Shown here: in pieces, positions 39,938-47,787 of the stretch | Layout: the number at the start of each line of letters is the position of its first letter | Numbering within the stretch: the first letter of the stretch is position 1 | Assembly (NCBI RefSeq): GCF_030453725.1 | Contig: NZ_JAKDJU010000005.1 | Coordinates: 1-48,194, forward strand | Length of the DNA: 48,194 nt | Reading direction: 5' to 3' | Source of the DNA: Brevibacterium picturae | GTDB lineage: Bacteria; Actinomycetota; Actinomycetes; Actinomycetales; Brevibacteriaceae | Program-made: the position numbers and the translations under genes | The notes under the pieces: generated by a model | Told to the model about the DNA's origin: nothing | What the model saw: the letters and a program-made list of their open reading frames with translations, nothing else | Database searches by the model: none

Positions 39938-42148
39938 ATGGGAGCACAGCACGAGCATGAGAATCACACCGGTTACTCCGACGTCGACGAGCATATGAAC
40001 CACGATGCTCATCGCAGTCACGCTGACCGTGAACTGCGCAACGTGCACCCGGGGCATGATGACCACGCCGCACACTCGGGCCACGGAGACCACTCCGGCC
40101 ACGACGACCACGCGGGTCATTCGGGCCACGGCGACCACGCGGGTCATTCGGGCCACGGCGACCACGTCGCTCAATTTCGCCGCCTCTTCTGGGTCATGCT
40201 CATCTTCGCGATCCCGGTCATCGCCTTCAGCCCGATGTTCGGCCACCTCGTCGGCTACGAAGTTCCCGAGACCGGCATTCTCGGCTGGCTGCGGTGGCTC
40301 TCGCCGATACTCGGCACCATCATGTACTTCTGGGGCGGCAAGCCGTTCCTGACCGGCGGTCTGAGCGAGTTGAAGGACCGCAATCCGGGCATGATGCTCC
40401 TCATCGCCCTGGCCATCACCGTCGCCTTCCTCTCCTCCTGGGGATCCTCACTCGGCGTCCTCGACGCCGAACTCGACTTCTGGTGGGAGCTGGCACTCCT
40501 CGTGGTCATCATGCTCGCCGGGCACTGGCTCGAGATGCGCTCTCTGGCACAGACCTCCTCGGCGCTGGACAGCCTGGCGGCACTGCTGCCCGACGAGGCG
40601 GAGGCGATCGTCGACGGCGAGACCAAGATGGTCGACCCGGCCGAGCTCGAACTCGGCGACACCGTCGTCGTCCGCCCCGGCGCAGCCGTCCCCGCCGATG
40701 GTCGGGTCATCGACGGTTCGGCCAGCATGGACGAATCCATGGTCACGGGAGAATCGACCACCGTTCGCCGCTCGACCGGCGACACCGTCGTGGCCGGCAC
40801 CGTTGCCACCGACTCCGGGCTGCGCCTCGAAATCACTGCCACCGGCGACGACACCGCTCTGGCAGGCATCCAGAAACTCGTCGCCGAGGCGCAGAACTCG
40901 ACCTCACGCGCCCAGAGGATCGCCGATAAGGCTTCGGCCTGGCTGTTCTGGTTCGCCCTCGGCTCGGCCGTCATCACCGCGCTCGTGTGGTCCCTGGTGG
41001 GTCTGCCGGACTCGGCCGTCGTTCGCACTATCACCGTCCTCGTCATCGCCTGCCCGCACGCCCTGGGCCTGGCCATCCCGCTGGTCGTGTCCATTGCGAC
41101 CGAACGCGCGGCCCGCGGCGGTGTCCTCATCAAGGACCGGCTGGCGCTCGAGACCATGCGCACTGTCGATACGGTGCTCTTCGACAAGACCGGCACACTG
41201 ACCATGGGTGAACCGACCGTCTCCGCCGTCGAAACGGTCGACACAAACAGCGAGGCGGGCAACAAGGAAGACGATATCCTCGCGCTCGCCGCAGCCGCCG
41301 AGACGGACAGTGAGCATCCGCTGGCTCGCGCGATCGTGAGGGCTGCCGAGGAGCGTGGTCTCGATGTCCCCACGGCGAGGAACTTCTCGTCCTCGCCGGC
41401 AGTCGGCGTCACAGCCGAGGTCAACGGCGCCGAGGTGGCCGTGGGCGGGCCGTATCTGCTCAGTGAGCACGGAGTCAGCGAGGCCCCGATCGCGGAGCAG
41501 TGGAGTGGGGAAGGCGCCATCATCCTCCACGTCCTCTCCGACGGCGACGTCATCGGGGCGCTGAAGTTGGCCGATGAGATCAGAGCCGAGTCTCGCGAGG
41601 CCGTCGACGCTCTGCACACGCGCGGGGCACAAGTCGTCATGATCACTGGTGACGCCGAGGCGGTGGCTCAAACCGTGGCCTCCGAGCTCGGCATCGACCG
41701 AGTCTTCGCCGGGGTCCACCCCGCCGACAAGGCGGCGAAGGTGGCCGAGCTGCAGGGTGAGGGCCGCAAGGTGGCCATGGTCGGCGACGGCGTCAACGAT
41801 GCACCTGCCTTGGCGGCAGCCGACGTCGGAATCGCGATCGGTGCCGGCACTGACGTGGCCATCGGATCGGCCGGTGTGATCCTGGCATCCGATGATCCGC
41901 GGTCCGTGCTCTCGGTCATCGAGCTCTCACGAGCCACATTCAGGAAGATGAAGCAGAACCTGTGGTGGGCCGCCGGCTACAACCTCATCTCGGTCCCGCT
42001 GGCCGCGGGGGTCTTGGCACCCATCGGGTTCGTCCTGCCGATGAGTGTGGGCGCGATCCTGATGTCGATCTCAACGATTGTGGTCGCCCTCAACGCGCAG
42101 CTGCTGCGCCGTTTGAACCTGCGGCCGGAGGTCTCGGCCGCGGCCTGA
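39938..42148 (+). CDS. copB: Copper-type P1B ATPase (CopB-like, CPH motif)
   Basis: The 736-aa pump has a His-rich tail (21 His in the first 76 residues), then P-type ATPase parts: VTGES, CPH (IACPHALG, Cys372-His374) in place of CPC, phosphorylation site DKTGT (Asp416), SEHPLARAI, and GDGVNDAPAL. CPH marks the P1B-3 (CopB) branch, which exports copper and sometimes silver. There is no N-terminal CxxC metal domain; the His tail replaces it. The ATG at 39938 (MGAQHEH) has AAGGGG in the operator region upstream; a frame running to 39830 is rejected. The CsoR-like site supports copper control. Confidence 0.92.
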   Translation: MGAQHEHENHTGYSDVDEHMNHDAHRSHADRELRNVHPGHDDHAAHSGHGDHSGHDDHAGHSGHGDHAGHSGHGDHVAQFRRLFWVMLIFAIPVIAFSPMFGHLVGYEVPETGILGWLRWLSPILGTIMYFWGGKPFLTGGLSELKDRNPGMMLLIALAITVAFLSSWGSSLGVLDAELDFWWELALLVVIMLAGHWLEMRSLAQTSSALDSLAALLPDEAEAIVDGETKMVDPAELELGDTVVVRPGAAVPADGRVIDGSASMDESMVTGESTTVRRSTGDTVVAGTVATDSGLRLEITATGDDTALAGIQKLVAEAQNSTSRAQRIADKASAWLFWFALGSAVITALVWSLVGLPDSAVVRTITVLVIACPHALGLAIPLVVSIATERAARGGVLIKDRLALETMRTVDTVLFDKTGTLTMGEPTVSAVETVDTNSEAGNKEDDILALAAAAETDSEHPLARAIVRAAEERGLDVPTARNFSSSPAVGVTAEVNGAEVAVGGPYLLSEHGVSEAPIAEQWSGEGAIILHVLSDGDVIGALKLADEIRAESREAVDALHTRGAQVVMITGDAEAVAQTVASELGIDRVFAGVHPADKAAKVAELQGEGRKVAMVGDGVNDAPALAAADVGIAIGAGTDVAIGSAGVILASDDPRSVLSVIELSRATFRKMKQNLWWAAGYNLISVPLAAGVLAPIGFVLPMSVGAILMSISTIVVALNAQLLRRLNLRPEVSAAA
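40109..40162 (+). repeat. 27-bp tandem repeat in the copB His-rich tail
   Basis: Two identical 27-base units encode HAGHSGHGD twice (residues 58-66 and 67-75); related, less exact units precede them. The repeat keeps histidines at every third residue and can lengthen or shorten in frame. Confidence 0.8.
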
Positions 42149-42226
42149 GCGGCGAACCCGCGCCCAGTCAGCATCAACCAGCGACAACTCTTACTGGCCG
42201 TGCGGCTCTGCGGCCCTTCGCCGGAA

Positions 42227-42283
42227 TTCGCGGGAAGAGAATGTCGATAATTCACTCGGCGAACGACGTTCTGCTCCCGCGAA
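42227..42283. repeat. Inverted repeat TTCGCGGGA / TCCCGCGAA between convergent genes
   Basis: Perfect 9-base arms (42227-42235 and 42275-42283) are separated by a 39-base loop in the 182-base gap between the convergent copB and VOC genes. The loop is too long for a usual terminator. I see no gene in the gap. Confidence 0.5.
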
Positions 42284-42330
42284 ATCATGCACGCGGACTC
42301 TTAAGGCTGACGCTGGGTCAGGATGCTGCC

Positions 42331-43284
42331 TTACCGCGCCAGCGCGTCGTCGACGGAGCTGATGCCGGCGGCCACGGTGACCTGGGTGCCCCAGGGGTCG
42401 GAGAGACGCACCGAACGGCCGTCGTCGGCGAACTGCATGCTGCGTGCGCTCAGACGGGCCACGAGGGCATCGAGATCTTCGCGTCCGGGGACGGTGATCG
42501 CAACGTCGCCGAGGCCGAGGCTGGCTGCGCGTGGTCCTGCACCCTGGCTGTTCCAGGTGTTCATCGCAACGTGGTGGTGGTAGCCGCCGGCCGAGGCGAA
42601 GAGCACGCCGGGCATCGAGGCGAAGGTCGGTTCGAAGCCGAGTGCGTCGACGTAGAAGGAGCGTGCCGTAGGCACATCGCCGACCTGCAGGTGGACGTGC
42701 CCGACCTTGCCGGGCTGCGCCGCGGTGTTGGCAATGATCTGATCGTCGAGGTGCTCGGCCAGGAAGGCGTTGGGGTCGAGGTAGATCGTGTCCATGCGCA
42801 CCTCGCCGTCCGTGGTGTGCAGCCACTGCGAGCGGTCCCGGTCGACGTAGAGCTCGATGCCGTTGCCCTCGGGGTCGGTGAAGTAGAAGGCTTCGCTGAC
42901 GAGGTGGTCGCTCGAACCGACGAAGCGTGAGTTCGTGTTCTGCGCGGCATGGGCGACAGTCGCCGCCAGCGAGGCCTGATCCTCGTACAGGAAGGCGGTG
43001 TGGAACAGTCCGGCCTGGCGGGGATCGACTCCGGGCAGGTCCGGGGTCGAGACGAGCTTGACCATCGGGGTGGTGCCGCGGCCGAGCACGCGATGGACCT
43101 CGTTGCCGCGCGAGACCTCTTCGATGGGCTCCATGGCCAGGGCGTTCGCGTAGTACGTTGACATGTTCTCGAGGTCGCCGACTCGCAGGGTGACAGCATC
43201 CATGCCGGTATCGACGTTGAGGGTCGTGTCATTGACAGCGGAACGCTGCTGGGTGGGAGAGGAGGCGCTGTCGGTGGTGCTCAT
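42331..43284 (-). CDS. VOC family ring-cleavage dioxygenase-like protein (CatE/MhqO type)
   Basis: The 317-aa protein has two VOC modules: VTLRVGDLENMSTYYANALAM ... FHTAFLYED ... FYFTDPEGNGIELYVDRD, then GHVHLQVGDVPTARSFYVDALGF ... GGYHHHVAMNTW ... LSDPWGTQVTV. Metal ligands would be His in FHTAF and GHVHL plus the Glu in GIELY. This layout is that of CatE/MhqO proteins, annotated as catechol-2,3-dioxygenases and linked to quinone or catechol stress; the true substrate is unknown. AGGA lies 7-8 bases before the ATG. It is divergent from the TPP enzyme gene across a strong palindrome. Confidence 0.88.
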   Translation of the reverse strand: MSTTDSASSPTQQRSAVNDTTLNVDTGMDAVTLRVGDLENMSTYYANALAMEPIEEVSRGNEVHRVLGRGTTPMVKLVSTPDLPGVDPRQAGLFHTAFLYEDQASLAATVAHAAQNTNSRFVGSSDHLVSEAFYFTDPEGNGIELYVDRDRSQWLHTTDGEVRMDTIYLDPNAFLAEHLDDQIIANTAAQPGKVGHVHLQVGDVPTARSFYVDALGFEPTFASMPGVLFASAGGYHHHVAMNTWNSQGAGPRAASLGLGDVAITVPGREDLDALVARLSARSMQFADDGRSVRLSDPWGTQVTVAAGISSVDDALAR

Positions 43285-43322
43285 GTCATCGTCCTAACGA
43301 AGAGTGGCCCGAATGGTGCTGA

Positions 43323-43340
43323 TAGTTGAACCTTCAACTA
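43323..43340. promoter_or_regulatory. MarR/RosR-like operator TAGTTGAA-CC-TTCAACTA
   Basis: An 18-base palindrome with perfect 8-base arms lies between the divergent VOC and TPP enzyme genes, 38 bases from the VOC start. It resembles the motif reported for the redox-sensing MarR regulator RosR of Corynebacterium (TTGTTGAYRYRTCAACWA). A single MarR-family repressor probably controls both genes. Confidence 0.65.
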
Positions 43341-43507
43341 CCACTGTACGCACAGACAACCGACAAGGCAAGGCGATCATTCCCATGCCGTGCTTCAGGA
43401 GATCCGATTCAGACACTCCAGCACCAGAACTTCTTGATGTGATACGACAGAGGCAACTGCTGATCATGGGGGATACCTCCATGACCGACTTCGAAGGAGA
43501 TGAAGGC

Positions 43508-45097
43508 ATGAATGGTGCGGAGAGCCTGCTGGAGACGCTGGGGCACAACGGGATCGAGGTCTGCTTCGCCAACCCCGGCACCTCGGAGATGCACTTCGTC
43601 GCAGCCCTCGACCGACAGCCCCACGTGCGCGGAGTCCTCGGCCTCTTCGAAGGAGTCGTCACCGGAGCCGCCGACGGCTACTCCCGAATGCTCGACAAAC
43701 CGGCTGCCACGCTGCTGCACCTGGGTCCCGGTGCTGCCAATGGTCTCTCCAGCCTGCACAATGCGCTGCGAGCCCGGACCTCGATGGTCAACATCATCGG
43801 CGACCATGCCGGCTACCACCGCAGCCTCGACGCACCGCTGACCTCTGACATCGAAGGCGCGCTGCGGCCGTTCAGCAACTGGGTGCGCACCTCACCATCG
43901 GCGAACGTGATCGCCAAGGACGCCGCCGACGCCATCGGCTACAGCCTCCCGGGACGGATCAGTTCGCTCATCCTCCCCGCCGACACCGCGTGGAACACCG
44001 CCGATGGGTACACACAGCCGCCGAACGCAGGCGCACCCACCCCGACCTCGATCAACCCGGCCGAGGTCGACGCCGCAGCCGCACGCCTGCGGGAGGCCGG
44101 TCCGCGGACTGCCATCCTCCTCGGCGGACGTGCCCTGCGTACAGCACAACTCGATGCAGCAGCCCGAATAGCCGAGGCGACCGGTGCAACACTGCTCGCC
44201 GAGACCTTCGCCGCACGGACCGAACGCGGTGCCGGCCGCCCCACGGTGACGAAGATCCCGTACCCGGTCGAACCGTCTGTCGAGCTGCTGAAGAACTTCG
44301 ACGCCCTCATCTTCGTCGACGCAAAACCGCCCGTCGCCTTCTTCGCCTACCCAGACAAGCCGAGCGTACTCACCGCACCGGGCACCACGTTCTTCACGCT
44401 CAGCCCCATCGGCGCCGACTCACAACAGGCGCTCGAGGCCCTCAGTGAGACGGTCGGATCAAGAAGGAACAGCAGTTCAGTCGCCGAGGCGGCCGGCAGT
44501 CCACCTGCCCAACCGTCCCTGAGGGCAGAGCTGGCACTCGCACCCGTCCCGAGTGGCACCATCACTGCGGCGAAACTGGCCGCTTGGCTCTCCGGAGCCA
44601 TCCCCGAAAACGCGATCGTGCTCGATGAATCCATCACCACCGGCCGGGACTTCTACGCCCAGACGACTGGGTCGCAACCCCACGACTACCTCGGCGGCAC
44701 CGGCGGATCCATCGGCTGGGCACTCCCCGTCGGTGCCGGGGCTGCGATCTCGAGTCCCGAGCGGAAGGTCATCGTCTTAGAATCCGACGGTTCGGGAATG
44801 TACAACCCGCAGTCGCTGTGGACCTACGCCCGCGAGCAGCTCGACATCGTTGTCCTCATCTTCGCCAACCGGAAATATCAGATTCTGCGCAACGAGATGT
44901 CCAATGTCGGCGTCCCCGACTTCGGGCCGAAGGCCGAATCCCTTCTTGATATCGGCAACCCCGCCATCGATTGGGTGTCGCTGTCACAGGGCATGGGCGT
45001 GCCGGCAACAAGGGTCGAGACGATCGAAGAGCTCGATCGTGATTTCAGTGCAGGCATGGCTGACTCCGGACCGCGACTCATCGAGGTGCTCGTCTGA
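43508..45097 (+). CDS. Thiamine pyrophosphate enzyme, acetolactate synthase large-subunit-like
   Basis: The 529-aa protein has the three-domain TPP enzyme fold: PYR domain with the catalytic Glu48 (LFEGVVTGAADGYSRM), a central domain, and the PP domain with the TPP/metal motif (SDGSGMYNPQSLW, Asp427; NRKYQIL). The SDG in place of the usual GDG is a small change. Relatives include acetolactate synthase and benzoylformate-type decarboxylases; with no small subunit nearby, a biosynthetic acetolactate synthase is unlikely. AAGGAG 8 bases upstream decides the ATG at 43508; frames from 43304 and 43466 are rejected. Confidence 0.88.
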   Translation: MNGAESLLETLGHNGIEVCFANPGTSEMHFVAALDRQPHVRGVLGLFEGVVTGAADGYSRMLDKPAATLLHLGPGAANGLSSLHNALRARTSMVNIIGDHAGYHRSLDAPLTSDIEGALRPFSNWVRTSPSANVIAKDAADAIGYSLPGRISSLILPADTAWNTADGYTQPPNAGAPTPTSINPAEVDAAAARLREAGPRTAILLGGRALRTAQLDAAARIAEATGATLLAETFAARTERGAGRPTVTKIPYPVEPSVELLKNFDALIFVDAKPPVAFFAYPDKPSVLTAPGTTFFTLSPIGADSQQALEALSETVGSRRNSSSVAEAAGSPPAQPSLRAELALAPVPSGTITAAKLAAWLSGAIPENAIVLDESITTGRDFYAQTTGSQPHDYLGGTGGSIGWALPVGAGAAISSPERKVIVLESDGSGMYNPQSLWTYAREQLDIVVLIFANRKYQILRNEMSNVGVPDFGPKAESLLDIGNPAIDWVSLSQGMGVPATRVETIEELDRDFSAGMADSGPRLIEVLV

Positions 45098-45142
45098 TCC
45101 GACCGCGAGTACGGTGGAGTTCGAGGTCTGGGACCGTGCCCG

Positions 45143-45373
45143 TCAGCCGAACATGTCTCCTGCTTGTGATTCATCGATGGCTTCGTGTGAACCATCGGGA
45201 TTGCGATAGAGCCTGATCCCTTCATGCGTCGCAATGGACTGCAGTCGCCCTTCCGAGCTGTCTTCGGTGTATCCGACCTTCTGTCCCTGGCCGATGTTCA
45301 CACTTGTGAATCGTCTGGCCAGACGGCTCATCGGATCGATGAACTTGTGTGATCTCTTCACTTCTGCGGTCAT
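45143..45373 (-). CDS. Hypothetical protein, 76 aa
   Basis: I do not recognise the family. The protein is soluble, basic at the start (MTAEVKRSHKFIDPMSRLARRF) and acidic at the end (EAIDESQAGDMFG). The middle (SSEGRLQSIATHEGIRLYRNPDGSHEAI) could form a small beta-rich domain. A minus-strand TATAAT at 45417-45412 lies about 39 bases upstream of the ATG and supports transcription. The ribosome site is weak. It is convergent with the TPP enzyme gene and divergent from the lipoprotein gene. Confidence 0.55.
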   Translation of the reverse strand: MTAEVKRSHKFIDPMSRLARRFTSVNIGQGQKVGYTEDSSEGRLQSIATHEGIRLYRNPDGSHEAIDESQAGDMFG

Positions 45374-45411
45374 GGTGATTCGCCCCGCTTCATCGCAGAT
45401 TCGATGCCCGT

Positions 45412-45417
45412 ATTATA
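45412..45417 (-). promoter_or_regulatory. -10 box TATAAT for the 76-aa gene
   Basis: A perfect TATAAT on the minus strand, with a CCTCCGGAGG palindrome directly upstream of it (45418-45427). No good -35 is seen at 16-18 bases, so a regulator at the palindrome may help. Confidence 0.4.
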
Positions 45418-45474
45418 CCTCCGGAGGGTGTGAAAGCTCCATGGATTCTGTCAACAGGGCCGCTTCAACATCGA

Positions 45475-45480
45475 TAGGGT
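45475..45480 (+). promoter_or_regulatory. -10 box TAGGGT of a probably leaderless lipoprotein gene
   Basis: TAGGGT ends 8 bases before the A of the ATG at 45488, so the transcript should start at or near that ATG. The -35 region is weak. Confidence 0.4.
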
Positions 45481-45487
45481 GGAGCCC

Positions 45488-45985
45488 ATGAAGTCAGTTC
45501 CCCAGCTTGTCTCTGCCCTGGTCGTGGCAGCAGTCCTCACGCTCGGCGGCTGCAGTCCCGGCGATGCCGAGGAAGCCGACATCGAACCTGGTCAGAGCGC
45601 CGAAATTCCCGGCGGCGACTTCAACAGCACCGACGAGCTCGGTGACTTCCTCATCGACAGCATCGACGCAGTTCATGTGCACCGTGAGTCCGAGAGCAAC
45701 CCGGACTTCGCTCATGGAGCGGATGTTGACCGGCTGCACGTCGAGTTCCCCTCACAAGGGCAGCCGAACACCGATAAGAAGGCCACTGCAGACGCGGTGC
45801 AGGCCGCCGGCAGTGCAGCTTTCGACTATGAGGTGCTCATGGTCACCGGGACCACAGACGCCGGCACCTGGTCATACATCTACAGCATCGACACAGTCGA
45901 AGAGGTGACCAGCAACGGCTCGGTCGTCGAAGCGGACACGGTGTGGAAGTCGGCAGATCAAGACTTCGACTCGGTGCATCGCTGA
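45488..45985 (+). CDS. Small secreted lipoprotein of unknown function
   Basis: The 165-aa protein has a lipoprotein signal: short basic start (MKSVPQ), a hydrophobic stretch, and lipobox LGGC with the acylated Cys at 22, followed by an acidic mature part. The mature domain (FLIDSIDAVHVHRESESNPD, then FPSQGQPNTDKKATADAVQ and a final EADTVWKSADQDFDSVHR) has no family that I recognise. A start at GTG 45479 would add three residues; ATG 45488 fits the leaderless box. The gene converges on the PH-domain gene. Confidence 0.75.
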   Translation: MKSVPQLVSALVVAAVLTLGGCSPGDAEEADIEPGQSAEIPGGDFNSTDELGDFLIDSIDAVHVHRESESNPDFAHGADVDRLHVEFPSQGQPNTDKKATADAVQAAGSAAFDYEVLMVTGTTDAGTWSYIYSIDTVEEVTSNGSVVEADTVWKSADQDFDSVHR

Positions 45986-46074
45986 GGCCGAATCGGTGAA
46001 ACTCGACCCGACACCGGGCACTTCGTGAAGGGTCCAACCGGAGGTCTGGCGGCTGCGTCAAGGGCCGCGTCGAA

Positions 46075-46416
46075 TCAGCCGATGACGGCCTGGGCGATGA
46101 GGTTGTCCAGCTTGCGAACATCGAGGCCCTTGCCGATCTTGATCTTCAGATGCCCGGCTCGAGTCCACAGCTCCAGCTCGGCGTTGAAGTCGAGCTTTCC
46201 GCTGTTCTCGCTCGACCACATGTTGATCGACGAGTACGGGATCGAGTACATTTCGATCTTCTTGCCGCTCAGTCCTTGGGCGTCACGGATGATCAGCCGC
46301 TTGTTCGTGAAGATCGCCGAGTCGCGGATCGTTCTATATGCAGCGACCGGAGTCTCTCCTGCCACCAGAACCGGACCGAGGTCATCTGGAATGGGGCACT
46401 CGGAGTGAAAGTCCAC
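46075..46416 (-). CDS. Bacterial PH-domain protein (bPH/YvbH-like)
   Basis: The 113-aa protein matches the bacterial PH-domain family: GPVLVAGETPVAAYRTIRDS, AIFTNKRLIIRDAQGLSGKK, then EMYSIPYSSINMWSSENSGK and LDFNAELELWTRAG. The family is soluble and its role is unknown; some relatives are stress-linked. The start is a GTG at 46416; no longer in-frame ATG exists because a stop lies at 46440-46438. An out-of-frame ATG at 46445 coincides with the predicted transcript start. The ribosome site is weak. Confidence 0.82.
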   Translation of the reverse strand: MDFHSECPIPDDLGPVLVAGETPVAAYRTIRDSAIFTNKRLIIRDAQGLSGKKIEMYSIPYSSINMWSSENSGKLDFNAELELWTRAGHLKIKIGKGLDVRKLDNLIAQAVIG

Positions 46417-46451
46417 GCTGCCAATGCCTGAAGTTCGTTAGCCATGACCGA

Positions 46452-46481
46452 ATCATACTATGCAAGTAGTCGAGCGTTGAA
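46452..46481 (-). promoter_or_regulatory. Promoter of the PH-domain gene
   Basis: On the minus strand TTCAAC (46481-46476), an 18-base spacer and TATGAT (46457-46452). Transcription would begin near 46445, about 29 bases before the GTG start. Confidence 0.5.
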
Positions 46482-46484
46482 TCC

Positions 46485-46520
46485 GCTTGCGCTCCGTCCC
46501 GGTTGAGGCGGAGCCCAAGC
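46485..46520 (-). terminator. Hairpin after the butanediol dehydrogenase gene
   Basis: GCTTGCGCTCCG (46485-46496) pairs with CGGAGCCCAAGC (46509-46520) in 11 of 12 positions, with a 12-base loop. It lies 18 bases after the stop of the dehydrogenase gene. There is no T-run on the minus strand. It also abuts the -35 of the PH-domain gene. Confidence 0.5.
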
Positions 46521-46538
46521 AGGACATCGTCTGGCAGA

Positions 46539-47600
46539 TCAGGCTCGAGGATCGACGATGATCTTCACATGCTGCTCGTTGTTATTGATGAGCTCGTCGA
46601 AGCCGCCCGTAACCAACTCATCGAGCCCAATGCGCGCAGTGATGAAGGGGGAGAGGTCGATCTTGCCGCTGCGGACGAGTTCGATCGTGGAGGGATGGTC
46701 TCCCGAGTAGCCGATGGTTCCTCTCAGATCGATCTCCTTGAGCACAAGCTTCGGCATATCGACTTCAGGCTTGTGGCCCCAGATGGAGACGTTGACGATC
46801 ACTGCTCCCGGACGAACCGCGTCGAGCAGCATGTCGAGTACCACCGGCACTGATGAACATTCGAACCCGACGTCTGCGCCCTGGCCGCTTGTGCGTTCAC
46901 GGACTGTTTCGGCAACGTCGCCTTCTCGTGGATCCAGGACTTCGTCGGCTACTCCTGTTGAGAGCGCCATCTTCTTCCTCGCCTCGGACAGCTCGGAGAT
47001 GAAGACGGTGAGGCCCTCCGCCTTGAGTACGGCAGCGGTGAGCAGCCCGATGGGGCCGGCTCCGCCGACGACGGCGACCTGACCAGGCTTCGCGCCGGAG
47101 CGGACGACTGCATGGTGGGCGACGGAGAGCGGTTCGATGAGCGCCGCCTGATCGAGTGGGATCTCACCGATCGGATGGACCCACCGCCGCTGAACGACGA
47201 TCTTCTCGGATAGGCCACCGCCACCACCACCGAGCCCGATGAAGTTCATGTCCTGCGAGAGCTGATAACTCTGCCCGATGCTCGTATCGACATCATCGCC
47301 GATGATGTAGGGCTCGACGACGACGTTCTGTCCCACTTCAAGATCAGAGACACCCTCGCCGAGGCTGGTGATGGTTCCCGAGAATTCGTGGCCCATAGTC
47401 ACCGGTGCGGATTCACCCGAAATCGGATGCGGGTGTCCCTCTGGTGGGACGAAGATCGGGCCTTCGAGGTACTCGTGAAGGTCGGTCCCGCAGATTCCGC
47501 ACCACGCTACGTCGATTGCGACAGTTCCGGGCTTCAGCTCGGGCTCGGGAATGTCTTCGATTCGGATGTCATTGCGATCATAGAATCGTGCTGCCTTCAT
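46539..47600 (-). CDS. Zinc alcohol dehydrogenase, (R,R)-butanediol dehydrogenase type
   Basis: The 353-aa enzyme has a catalytic zinc site (CGICGTDLHEY with Cys37; GHE with His71-Glu72), YLEGPIFVPPEGHPHPISGE as in BdhA, and the NAD fold GGAGPIGLL. It probably oxidises 2,3-butanediol or acetoin; related diols are possible. The structural zinc lobe has no cysteines: the region after VVVEPYIIGDD lacks the four-Cys cluster of typical BdhA, a pattern I believe is shared by actinobacterial members. The ATG at 47600 has AAAGGG 9 bases upstream; an ATG at 47621 is an alternative. Order with RraA is unclear. Confidence 0.85.
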   Translation of the reverse strand: MKAARFYDRNDIRIEDIPEPELKPGTVAIDVAWCGICGTDLHEYLEGPIFVPPEGHPHPISGESAPVTMGHEFSGTITSLGEGVSDLEVGQNVVVEPYIIGDDVDTSIGQSYQLSQDMNFIGLGGGGGGLSEKIVVQRRWVHPIGEIPLDQAALIEPLSVAHHAVVRSGAKPGQVAVVGGAGPIGLLTAAVLKAEGLTVFISELSEARKKMALSTGVADEVLDPREGDVAETVRERTSGQGADVGFECSSVPVVLDMLLDAVRPGAVIVNVSIWGHKPEVDMPKLVLKEIDLRGTIGYSGDHPSTIELVRSGKIDLSPFITARIGLDELVTGGFDELINNNEQHVKIIVDPRA

Positions 47601-47787
47601 AAGAGTCGGCCCTTTCGTCATCGACAACGGAGCCGGTCTGACCATCAGCGGAGATCATCGATGACTCGCGAAGGTCGTGGCTCCTGGCCGAGACTCTACC
47701 TCGCGACAACCCTCACTGCATCGCAGCCTTATCGTTTCGTGAGAATCCTCGCGCTTGGCAGGATGCTTGTCCAGGATGCCCGCCTCG

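Noticed and set aside
40109..40162. 27-bp repeats in copB as a CRISPR or satellite
   Set aside because: They are in frame and encode the His-rich tail; no spacers.
43304..43507. Longer N-terminus for the TPP enzyme
   Set aside because: AAGGAG 8 bases before ATG 43508 and the family N-terminus (NGAESLLETLGHNGIEVCFANPG) fit the shorter form; the extension crosses the MarR-like operator.
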